From Terriglobia bacterium (GTDB taxonomy: Bacteria; Acidobacteriota; Terriglobia; Bryobacterales; UBA6623), in the NCBI GenBank assembly GCA_009841225.1, contig VXMF01000048.1, forward strand, positions 186,001-250,000: DNA of 64,000 nt. The letters run 5' to 3'. Below the pieces are notes generated by a model. It saw only the letters and a list, made by a program, of their open reading frames with translations. It searched no databases and was not told the DNA's origin. Shown piece by piece: positions 1 to 7,456 of the stretch (within the stretch, counting starts at the first letter, position 1; the number at the start of each line of letters is the position of its first letter). Position numbers and translations under genes: made by a program.

Positions 1-71
1 CCGCGGATTCCAACTGGTTCGCCTGGGCGGACAGCGAGGGCCGCTATCAGCTGAAGAGGGTGCGGCGGTGA
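1..71 (+). CDS. 3' end of an unidentified protein (partial)
   Basis: An open frame enters from the left edge and ends at TGA 69-71, giving the last 22 residues (ending in YQLKRVRR). Its stop overlaps the GTG start of the next gene in a GTGA arrangement, typical of translational coupling, so it is probably the upstream member of the same operon. Too little is present to name a family. Confidence 0.5.
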   Translation, partial: ADSNWFAWADSEGRYQLKRVRR

Positions 72-2839
72 GTGCCTCCCGAGCAACGCTGCCCTTGTTC
101 TTGGTCGGGCTCGTTGCAAGCGCCGGGCTGGCGGAGGAAACCGTATACTCCGGGCCGCAGCCGGGAGAAGCGCTCCCGGGCTTCGAAGCTCTTGCCGTCA
201 ACGGGCCGCACTCCGGAAGGGTGCATGACTTCGTCAGCGAGTATGGAGACGCTCCGATCCTGCTCGTCTTCGCGCACTACATCGACCGCAACGTATACGG
301 GGTCTTGTGGCCGTGCGACCGTTACGGGGCCGAAAGAAGCGTGGCCGGCCTGAGGACATTGTTTGTCTTTCTGGCACCGGACCGCGTGTCCGGCGAGCGG
401 CGCATGCAGCAGGTCAAGAGGTCGCTAACCTTGGAGGTTCCCGCGGCCGTGTCGATCGACGGCGTGGAGGGGCCAGGGGCCTACGGGCTCAACCGGCAGG
501 TGGGTATCACCGCCATCATCGCCAAGGATCAGCGGGTGGTCGCCAATATTACGCTGGTGCAGCCGGGACTGGTCGACGCCCCCAGGATCATCGCGGAAGC
601 GGCCAAGCTGGTTGGCGGTCATGTGCCGACGGGCGAGGAACTCGGCGATCACGGGCCACGGTACAGGATGAGGAGTGGCGTCCGGATACCGTATGAGGGC
701 CCGTTCTCGGAGTCGCGGAGCGGGTTCATCCAGGAATCGGAAGATGTTCCTGATTTCGTGACGCAGGTGCAGCCCAAGATGGTCAAGGCAGGCTGTTTCT
801 CCGGCGGGTGCCACGGTGCTGCGGCCGGCAAGGGGGGATTCAACCTCTCGCTGCTGGGCTACGATCCGGAACTGGACTACGAGTCGATTGTCCGACAGTA
901 CTGGGGCAGGCGAGTGAATTTCGTGCGCCCGAGCGAGAGCTTGGTGCTTCAGAAGCCGACGTTTCAGGTGGTCCACGAGGGGGGCATGCGCTTCTCGCCC
1001 AACTCAGAGACCTACCGCGACCTGTTGGCGTGGATTGAAGGGGGAGCGCCGTTTCGGTCTGTGAACCCTAGGCAGATCACGAAGCTTGAGGTCGAGCCCG
1101 CCTCCCGCACCGTGAAGCGGCCCGGCACAGAGGGGCGGTTGAAGGTGATGGCGAGCTTTTCGGACGGGAATAGAGAGGACGTCACGGCTTACGCCCTCTA
1201 CATGTCGAACGACGACGCCGTTGCATCGATTGATCAAGACGGAAAGTTCACGGTCAACGCGCTGGGCGAGACCAGCCTCACCGCCCGCTACATGGGTCTG
1301 TTCGCGAACATGCGGGTCGGCATCCCCTTCGGTGGGGACCTTGAGACGATCGCTCGCCGACTTGAGGGGCAGTCGTCGTTCATCGACGAGCTGGTCGGAC
1401 GGAACCTGCTCCGCCTCGAGATCGAGCCCTCAGGAACCTGCACGGATGCCGAGTTCGCTCGGCGCGCCTATCTGGATATCGTCGGCACTCTTCCCACTGT
1501 CGCCGAGGCCCGGGCCTTTCTGGCCGATGGAAGGAGCGACAAGCGGGGCCGGTTGGTCGAGGAGCTGTTGACGCGGCCGGAGTTCGGCCAGTACTGGTCA
1601 CTGTGGCTGCTGGACGTGTTGCGCGTCAACGGGCGCACCATCGGGGCGGAGAACCTGGCGGTCTTCGCCGACTGGATCCGGAATGGTCTGGACGACGACA
1701 GGTCCCTGGGCACGATGGTCCGGGAGATTCTGACGGCCGTTGGCAACGGAACTGAAATAGCTGCAGCCAATTTCCTGCGGCGAGGAACCGATCCGAAGCT
1801 GCAGATGGAGCTTACGACCGAAGCCCTGATGGGCTCCCGTTCCCGGTGCGCCCAGTGCCATAATCACCCGTTCGACAGCTGGACGCAAACGCAGTACCAC
1901 CAGATGGCCGCGTTCTTCGTGCGGGTAACTAAGACGGAAAAGGGCATCGCCCTGGTCGATCACGGCGAGATCGAGCATCCAAAGACTGGCGAGATCGTCG
2001 TCCCTGGGTTTCCGGATGGCAAGCCGGCGAAACTGGAGGGCGACGGGGATCGCCGGACGGCGCTCGCCAGCTGGATGGCCTCCCCCGAGAACCGCTATTT
2101 CGCCCGGTCCATTGCCAACAGGATCTGGGCCCGGCTCATGGGGCGCGGCATTGTCGAGCCGGTTGATTTCCTCAGCGCCAGCAACCCGCCCACCAACCCG
2201 GAACTGCTGGACACGCTCGAAGCGTTCTTCAAGGGAGCCCAGGGCAACCGGGACAGGCCGTACTCGGTCAAGGCGCTCATCAGTGAGATCGTTCTCAGCC
2301 GCGCCTATCAGCGAAGCGCAACGGCCAGCGCCAACAACCAGCGCGATGACAGGTTCTACTCCCGGGCTCTGGCGCGGCCGCTCGCTGCCTACGCGTTCGT
2401 CGACGCCGTCTCTCAGGTGACGGGGATAAATGAGGCCTTTGCTGACTTGCCCCCGACAACCCGCGCGATGGACGTGCCCGATGCCAGCGTGGAATCGTAC
2501 CTGCTCGATGTCTGCGGCCGCTGCCGCCGGGAGGGATCGTGCGACGAGGCCAACTCGGCTGCCGGCGGAGTGCGTCAGGCACTGCACCTGATCAACGGCC
2601 CGGCGATCAACTCCAAGATCAGCGCGCCCGGAAGTAGGTTGGCCCGCCTTCTGGCAGATAGCGCGTTGCCATCGGCCATCGCCGAAGAGTTCTACTACGC
2701 GGCCCTGAGCCGTCCCCCGACTGATGACGAGCGAGAGTTTTGGCTCTCCGAGGTGAGCCTCTCCGAAGGCGCCCGGTCGGTTTACGAAGATCTGGTGTGG
2801 GCTCTGCTAAACACACGAGAATTCGTCTTCAACAGGTGA
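68..2839 (+). CDS. Redoxin-like + DUF1549/DUF1553 cytochrome-type secreted protein
   Basis: A 923-residue exported protein with a signal peptide at about 1-22. Residues about 28-190 form a redoxin/thioredoxin-like region without a CxxC pair. A planctomycete-type cytochrome segment follows with CFSGGCH (C243, C248, H249), then an Ig-like BIG2 stretch (about 340-420), DUF1549 (about 430-640) containing CAQCH (C594, C597, H598), and DUF1553 to the C-terminus. The family is thought to bind haem in the periplasm, and its substrate is unknown. The GTG start is supported by the signal peptide and the 4-nt overlap with the preceding gene. The unusual part is the N-terminal redoxin domain, which recurs as a separate gene immediately downstream. 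Confidence 0.85.
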   Translation: MSASRATLPLFLVGLVASAGLAEETVYSGPQPGEALPGFEALAVNGPHSGRVHDFVSEYGDAPILLVFAHYIDRNVYGVLWPCDRYGAERSVAGLRTLFVFLAPDRVSGERRMQQVKRSLTLEVPAAVSIDGVEGPGAYGLNRQVGITAIIAKDQRVVANITLVQPGLVDAPRIIAEAAKLVGGHVPTGEELGDHGPRYRMRSGVRIPYEGPFSESRSGFIQESEDVPDFVTQVQPKMVKAGCFSGGCHGAAAGKGGFNLSLLGYDPELDYESIVRQYWGRRVNFVRPSESLVLQKPTFQVVHEGGMRFSPNSETYRDLLAWIEGGAPFRSVNPRQITKLEVEPASRTVKRPGTEGRLKVMASFSDGNREDVTAYALYMSNDDAVASIDQDGKFTVNALGETSLTARYMGLFANMRVGIPFGGDLETIARRLEGQSSFIDELVGRNLLRLEIEPSGTCTDAEFARRAYLDIVGTLPTVAEARAFLADGRSDKRGRLVEELLTRPEFGQYWSLWLLDVLRVNGRTIGAENLAVFADWIRNGLDDDRSLGTMVREILTAVGNGTEIAAANFLRRGTDPKLQMELTTEALMGSRSRCAQCHNHPFDSWTQTQYHQMAAFFVRVTKTEKGIALVDHGEIEHPKTGEIVVPGFPDGKPAKLEGDGDRRTALASWMASPENRYFARSIANRIWARLMGRGIVEPVDFLSASNPPTNPELLDTLEAFFKGAQGNRDRPYSVKALISEIVLSRAYQRSATASANNQRDDRFYSRALARPLAAYAFVDAVSQVTGINEAFADLPPTTRAMDVPDASVESYLLDVCGRCRREGSCDEANSAAGGVRQALHLINGPAINSKISAPGSRLARLLADSALPSAIAEEFYYAALSRPPTDDEREFWLSEVSLSEGARSVYEDLVWALLNTREFVFNR

Positions 2840-2843
2840 CCTC

Positions 2844-3521
2844 ATGCATGCACACTCAGAAGCACGCATTCGCGCCGGGACACTCTGCGCGGTTCTTCTG
2901 GGAGCGGCTACGCTCCTCCCATCCCAAGAGGTGCGGTACTCAGGGCCTCAGAGCGGCGAGCCGCTAGACTCCTTCTCTGTCTTGGCTGTCAACGGGCCCG
3001 AGGCTGGGACGGAAGTCGACTTCGTCTCGCGCTGGGGGGATGACCCGATACTGCTGATCTTCCTGCATCAGCTGGACCGCAACATCGCCGCGTTGCTCCG
3101 CCCCTGCGAATGGTTCGCCCGGGACCGCGCCGAGGCCGGATTGAAGTCACTGATCGTATTCCTGCACGACGACAAGGTCTTCGGCGAGCGGCGAATGCAG
3201 GCCGTGGTGAAATCCATGGGCATTCAGATTCCAGTCGGGGTGTCTTTAGAAGGCCTTGAGGGGCCGGGATCTTACGGCCTCAATAAGAGCGTGGCGATCA
3301 CAATCTTGGTGGCCAACGACCGCGAGGTAACTGACAATTATGCGATCGTGCAGCCGGGCGTGGTCGACGCTCCTAAGATCTTGAATGCCGTCTCGGCCCA
3401 TGTTGGGGGTGATGTCGAGAAGCTGATGGCGAGAGTCCATGACGCGGATCGGAGAGCCATGATGGCCCGTCGGGCAAGGGCGAGGCAGGCCGAACAACCC
3501 AAGTCCAACGACAGCAACTGA
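2844..3521 (+). CDS. Secreted redoxin-like protein, paralog of the upstream N-terminal domain
   Basis: A 225-residue protein with a signal peptide (about 1-28). Residues about 30-195 match the first 200 residues of the preceding gene: both have a YSGPQ.GE.L opening, LAVNGP, DDPILLIF-type and GERRMQ motifs, and QPG.VDAPKI near the end. There is no CxxC, so classical disulfide chemistry is unlikely. The C-terminus is an Arg/Ala-rich tail. It starts 4 nt after the previous stop, so the two form an operon. It may act as a subunit or regulator of the fused protein; the function is unknown. Confidence 0.8.
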   Translation: MHAHSEARIRAGTLCAVLLGAATLLPSQEVRYSGPQSGEPLDSFSVLAVNGPEAGTEVDFVSRWGDDPILLIFLHQLDRNIAALLRPCEWFARDRAEAGLKSLIVFLHDDKVFGERRMQAVVKSMGIQIPVGVSLEGLEGPGSYGLNKSVAITILVANDREVTDNYAIVQPGVVDAPKILNAVSAHVGGDVEKLMARVHDADRRAMMARRARARQAEQPKSNDSN

Positions 3522-3910
3522 TCCGACGCTCTTCGGGCCTGACGAGGCTTGGCGGAAGGGGGTTCTGTGCACAGCCTCGAGCCTACGTAGAGCCGGGTAA
3601 GCTGACCGGGACCGCTGCTGCCGAGGTTCCCGTCCTGCTGAGCGAGATCGAGGAACAGCGCTAAGTCCAGCACCGCGGCACCGCTGGGATCGAGTCGCGG
3701 CAGCGGAACGCATGTGGACGCGGCTAGTCAGCCGCCAAAGGCGGTGATGGCATTGGACACTCGTATGACGCCGCTCCGCGCTCGGGTTAGCGGAATTGGC
3801 GGGGGCCCAGCTTGGTCAGGCGAGCCTACGATTCGAGATTCGCACGCGACAGTCGAACAGGGCAGGGTTGCGTGCAGTCCGGCGTCGGTGGAGGAGAGAG
3901 CGGGCAAGGA
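3522..3910. other. Intergenic region, no supported gene
   Basis: About 390 bases between the redoxin-like gene and the sulfatase. Short open frames exist in several phases, but none has a convincing start, ribosome site or recognisable product. A TACACT -10-like box lies at its right end, next to the sulfatase start. Confidence 0.5.
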
Positions 3911-3916
3911 TACACT
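3911..3916 (+). promoter_or_regulatory. -10 box for the sulfatase, leaderless arrangement
   Basis: TACACT ends 5 nt before GTG 3922 and 8 nt before ATG 3925, so transcription would start on or beside the start codon. No -35 match is visible. Confidence 0.35.
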
Positions 3917-3921
3917 TGTAG

Positions 3922-5376
3922 GTGATGTCTGGACTTACGAGGCGAGATTTCCTGGCAGGTTCAACAGGGGCGGTTGCGGCCTCCTGCGGCAACGAATCCA
4001 CTAAGCCCAGAGCCGTTCCCAACATCCTCCTAGTCGTGCCCGACCAGCTCCGCTACGACTGGACGAGCCTGAACCCCGCGATCGGCGTGCGCACCCCTCA
4101 CCTTGAAGCGCTCGCCGCCCGGGGAGTCAATTTCGTGAACAGTTACTGCGCCTCTCCGCTGTGCGCGCCGTCGCGGGCATGCCTAGCCGGGGGCAGGGAA
4201 TACGACCGCTGCGGAGTGCCCGATAACAGCCTGAACTACCCGCTGGACCAGACCACCTACTACACGCTGCTGCGGCAAGCGGGCTATCACGTGATGGGGT
4301 GCGGCAAGTTTGACTTGCACAAGCCCGAGCCGAGCTGGGGCGTGGAGGGGCAGCATCTGCTTCCGGAATGGGGGTTCTCCGCTGGAATAGACAGTGCCGG
4401 CAAGTGGGATGCGATCCGCTGGGGAATGGATGATCCGTGCGATCCCTACACTGCCCACCTGCATGCCACCGACCGTGCCGAGACGCATCATGAAGATTTT
4501 CTCAAGCGGCGCGAGATCGGCACGTTTGCAGCGACCTTCCCGACGCCGCTGCCGGAAGAGTCCTACTGCGATAACTGGATAGCAGCCCAGGGCGTGCGCC
4601 TGCTCCGGGAAGCTCCGCGCGATCAGCCATGGCACTTGGTTGTCAACTTCGCAGGGCCGCATGAGCCGGTGGACATCACGACGAGCATGGATAACCTCTA
4701 CCGCGATGTCGATTTTCCGCAGCCGTTCAAGAATACGGAGTTCACGACCGAGAAGCATATCGAGATCCGCCGCAATTATGCCGCGATGATCGAGAACATT
4801 GACGCGTGGATGGGAAGGCTACTGGCCGAAGTCGAAGCACGCGGCGAGCTTGAGAACACTTTGGTGGTCTTCACCAGCGACCACGGTGAGATGTTGGGTG
4901 ACCACGACCTGTGGATGAAGCGCCTGCCGCACCAAGCCTCGGTGGGTGTTCCGCTGGTAGTGGCTGGGCCTGGCGTGCAGGGCGGCGTTTCCACAGCAGC
5001 CCTCGCCAGCGTGATGGACCTTGCAGCGACCTTCCTCGACTACGCCGGACTCGACACCCCGTCTGAGATGGACAGCCGTTCGTTGCGGCCGGTGCTGGAG
5101 GGTGGGTCAGGCGATCACCGTGAATTCCTCCTGAGTGGCATGGATCCCTGGCGGTGCGTCACTGATGGAAGGCTGAAATTGGTTCGCGGCTATCCAGGTG
5201 GCAAGGCGCAGGGCGGCAGCGGCATCCCGGTCTATCCGGAAGGCGACTCGGCGGCCGCGCCGCTGCTGTTCGACGTACTGGAAGACCCGTTCGAGAACAG
5301 CAACTTGGCCGACAGCGCGCCCAGCGATGTGGCGCGCTTGACCACCGAGCTGCACCGGCTCATTGGCGTTGCATGA
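3922..5376 (+). CDS. Tat-exported sulfatase (Cys-type)
   Basis: A 484-residue alkaline-phosphatase-superfamily sulfatase that hydrolyses sulfate esters, probably on a polysaccharide or small sulfated substrate. The N-terminus has a twin-arginine signal (TRRDFLAGS). The metal-binding start is VVPDQLRYD, and the core CAPSR (C81) fits the CxPxR motif that a formylglycine-generating enzyme modifies. TSDHGEMLGDH supplies later metal ligands. The start may be GTG 3922 or ATG 3925. The stop overlaps the ferredoxin start (ATGA), so both are probably translated together. The substrate cannot be read from the sequence. No maturase gene is visible in the window. Confidence 0.9.
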   Translation: MMSGLTRRDFLAGSTGAVAASCGNESTKPRAVPNILLVVPDQLRYDWTSLNPAIGVRTPHLEALAARGVNFVNSYCASPLCAPSRACLAGGREYDRCGVPDNSLNYPLDQTTYYTLLRQAGYHVMGCGKFDLHKPEPSWGVEGQHLLPEWGFSAGIDSAGKWDAIRWGMDDPCDPYTAHLHATDRAETHHEDFLKRREIGTFAATFPTPLPEESYCDNWIAAQGVRLLREAPRDQPWHLVVNFAGPHEPVDITTSMDNLYRDVDFPQPFKNTEFTTEKHIEIRRNYAAMIENIDAWMGRLLAEVEARGELENTLVVFTSDHGEMLGDHDLWMKRLPHQASVGVPLVVAGPGVQGGVSTAALASVMDLAATFLDYAGLDTPSEMDSRSLRPVLEGGSGDHREFLLSGMDPWRCVTDGRLKLVRGYPGGKAQGGSGIPVYPEGDSAAAPLLFDVLEDPFENSNLADSAPSDVARLTTELHRLIGVA

Positions 5377-5756
5377 TGGCCGAGCCGCTCCGCATTCCAA
5401 CCGGTTCGTACTCTAGGCACATCCTGTTGTGTGCGGATCAGTCCAACCCGAAGTGCGCTCCTCGGAACGTTACTGTCCGCGCTTGGCAGAGGCTCAAGGA
5501 CCGGCTCAGAGAAATCGGCTTGGCCCAGGGTGACGGCTGCGTGTATCGCTCGAAGGTGAACTGTCTGCGCGTTTGCGAGAAGGGCCCTATTGCCGTGGTC
5601 TACCCAGACGGCACTTGGTACCACTCGGCGAGTGGGGAAGTCTTGGAGCGCATTCTCGTGGAACACCTGCGTGACGGCAAGCCCGTAGAGGAGTACATCT
5701 TCGCTCGGAATCCGCTGCCGCAGTTGGCGAATCAGGCCTCGCGCCATTCTGAGTGA
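5373..5756 (+). CDS. Thioredoxin-like [2Fe-2S] ferredoxin
   Basis: A 127-residue cytoplasmic ferredoxin of the thioredoxin fold. C20, C28, C64 and C68 (CxxxxxxxC and NCLRVC) are placed as the four ligands of one [2Fe-2S] cluster, followed by the typical GPIAVVYPDGTWY segment. It overlaps the sulfatase stop by 4 nt. ATG 5376 is an alternative start. The electron partner is not evident; coupling to a secreted sulfatase is unusual and may be only positional. Confidence 0.88.
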   Translation: MMAEPLRIPTGSYSRHILLCADQSNPKCAPRNVTVRAWQRLKDRLREIGLAQGDGCVYRSKVNCLRVCEKGPIAVVYPDGTWYHSASGEVLERILVEHLRDGKPVEEYIFARNPLPQLANQASRHSE

Positions 5757-5833
5757 GCGCCGATCTGCCAAACCAGCGAGACGCTCGCTTCGTTTGGTTC
5801 GCGGTCTAACCGGATGGAATCCGAGATCTCGTG

Positions 5834-5862
5834 TTGACTCAGTCGGCCATGCTTGCAATACT
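5834..5862 (+). promoter_or_regulatory. Sigma-70-type promoter, leaderless start
   Basis: TTGACT (5834-5839), a 17-nt spacer and AATACT (5857-5862), followed 6 nt later by ATG 5869. This geometry places transcription initiation at the start codon. No Shine-Dalgarno sequence is present. Confidence 0.5.
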
Positions 5863-5868
5863 CTCGCC

Positions 5869-6957
5869 ATGCGACGCCTTCAATTTGCACTAGTACTCGC
5901 TCTTGCCGTTCCGGCACTGGTCTGGTCCGACTCTGGCGAAGTCAAGCGGTACCTCTACCTCAGCATGCCGGACGGCGCCCAGAAAGAAGGGCGCTCCAAC
6001 GCCGGGATTCTCGTGTTTGACATCGACAACGGGCACAAGTTCGTCCGGCGTATTGACATGCCTATCTTCGAGGAGGGGCTGCGCGGTTTTGCCGGGAACC
6101 TCGCCAAGCACAGCGTCTACTACTCCTCGACCAACCACCGACTCGGCCGCTTCGACATCGAAAGCGAGAAGACTGTCTGGGAAAAGGTCTACGACGCAGG
6201 CTGCGACCGTTCCTCGGTAACGCTGGACGGTAAGAAGATCTACGTCCCCACCGGCTGGTGGTACAAGGGCGAGGACAGCGGGTTGCTCGTTGTCAACGGC
6301 GAGACTGGCGAAATCATCAAGCGAATCACGGTCGGGCCGGCGGCCCACAACAGCATCGTCAACCTAACCGGAACGAAGCTCTATCTCGGCACCACCACCA
6401 TGCTCTCGGTGTTTGACACTCAAACAGAAGAGCTCTTGATGCAAGTCAAGGATGTCGGCGAGCGCGGGGTCTTCCCGTTTACGATCGACAGCCGCGAGCG
6501 CTACGCCTATGTCTGCCTAGGCAATCACGTCGGCTTTGATGTTGTGGAACTAAAGACGGGGAATATCATCCACCGCGTGTTTGCGGGAGACGAAAAGATT
6601 CCGAACCGCACCCACGGAGCTGGTCTCACGCCTGACGAGAGCGAGCTCTGGATCAGTGACCAAAAAGGCAAGAAGTTGTTCATCTTCGACGCGACCAAGA
6701 TGCCGCCGGCGCCAAAGGGGCACGTGGAACTCTCGCAAGGCGGGCATGGCTGGGTGGCGTTCAGCTTGGACGGTGCCTACGCGTGGAGCCACACGCCCGA
6801 TGTCTTCGACGCCAAGACGAAGAAACTGGTGGCCACATTGCGTGACGGCAGCGGGACTCCGGTCAGCGGCTCCAAGTTCATGGAAGTCCATATGCGCGAC
6901 GGCAAGGTAGTGAGGATTGGTCACGAGTTCGGATTGGGGCGCAAACACTCCGACTAG
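5869..6957 (+). CDS. Secreted YVTN/YncE-like beta-propeller protein
   Basis: A 362-residue protein with a cleavable signal peptide (MRRLQFALVLALAVPALVWS). The body has repeated beta-propeller strands such as GILVFDIDNG, RFDIESEK, GLLVVNGETGEIIKRI and LFIFDATK, typical of the YVTN or PQQ-like seven-bladed fold. It probably binds a ligand or partner rather than catalyses. ATG 5869 is preferred over an upstream in-frame GTG 5794 because of the signal peptide and the promoter just before it. Its stop overlaps that of the convergent cytochrome gene within CTAG 6954-6957. Confidence 0.8.
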   Translation: MRRLQFALVLALAVPALVWSDSGEVKRYLYLSMPDGAQKEGRSNAGILVFDIDNGHKFVRRIDMPIFEEGLRGFAGNLAKHSVYYSSTNHRLGRFDIESEKTVWEKVYDAGCDRSSVTLDGKKIYVPTGWWYKGEDSGLLVVNGETGEIIKRITVGPAAHNSIVNLTGTKLYLGTTTMLSVFDTQTEELLMQVKDVGERGVFPFTIDSRERYAYVCLGNHVGFDVVELKTGNIIHRVFAGDEKIPNRTHGAGLTPDESELWISDQKGKKLFIFDATKMPPAPKGHVELSQGGHGWVAFSLDGAYAWSHTPDVFDAKTKKLVATLRDGSGTPVSGSKFMEVHMRDGKVVRIGHEFGLGRKHSD

Positions 6958-7439
6958 CGCAGCTCTAGCAGTTCGTCAGCATGCCAGTAGGCTGTCCTGC
7001 CGGTATGCTCGTCACGTATCCGCTTGACTTCGGCGGGTGTAACGCGCGGTTTGGCGGCACCGAAACGGGAGCGGGTGTAGGTTGCCAGTGCTGCCACATC
7101 GGCATCGGAAAGGGTCCTGCCGAATCCGGGCATCTCGCGGTCGTAGACCCGCCCGGCTAGTTCGATCCGACCGGTGATTCCGTGGAGCAGGATACGCACC
7201 AAGCGCTCGCTTGGCCCGACCACCCAAGGTGAGTCTTCCAGGGGAGGGGCTTCGCCCATGCCTTGGTCATCGTATTGATGGCAGGCCGAGCAGTGGCTCT
7301 CGAAGAGTCGCTCGCCACGGTTCGGCGCGCTCACAACCTGCTGCTGGGCGATGGAGTGCCAGGCAACTGCCAATAGGAGCGGAAGCGCTTTGGCGCACAG
7401 TCGCCGCGTCGCCTTGGCTGCAGCGCGAAGCGAACTCAA
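6954..7439 (-). CDS. Periplasmic monohaem c-type cytochrome
   Basis: A 161-residue class I cytochrome c with an N-terminal signal segment ending near SIAQQ. CSACH binds haem, and MPGFG supplies the probable distal Met ligand. The open frame extends upstream through dsbD, but the signal peptide and a GGAG 9 nt upstream support TTG 7439 as the start, 17 nt after the dsbD stop. It probably shuttles electrons in the periplasm. Pairing with dsbD suggests shared expression for thiol and haem-protein maturation. Confidence 0.78.
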   Translation of the reverse strand: MSSLRAAAKATRRLCAKALPLLLAVAWHSIAQQQVVSAPNRGERLFESHCSACHQYDDQGMGEAPPLEDSPWVVGPSERLVRILLHGITGRIELAGRVYDREMPGFGRTLSDADVAALATYTRSRFGAAKPRVTPAEVKRIRDEHTGRTAYWHADELLELR

Positions 7440-7456
7440 TGCTGCCTGCTCCAGTC

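Noticed and set aside
1598-2587. A 329-codon minus-strand frame antisense to the DUF1549/DUF1553 gene
   Set aside because: It is a high-GC shadow frame with no family similarity and no start signals.
3522-3664. An open frame on plus ending in EVPVLLSEIEEQR at TAA 3664
   Set aside because: It has no start codon with ribosome site and runs through the preceding gene in another phase. No family is recognised, so it is probably chance.
6-5408. Similar ATTCCAAC.GGTTCG strings at 6-20 and 5394-5408
   Set aside because: Both lie inside coding sequences, are only about 15 bases long with a mismatch, and have no similar flanks.
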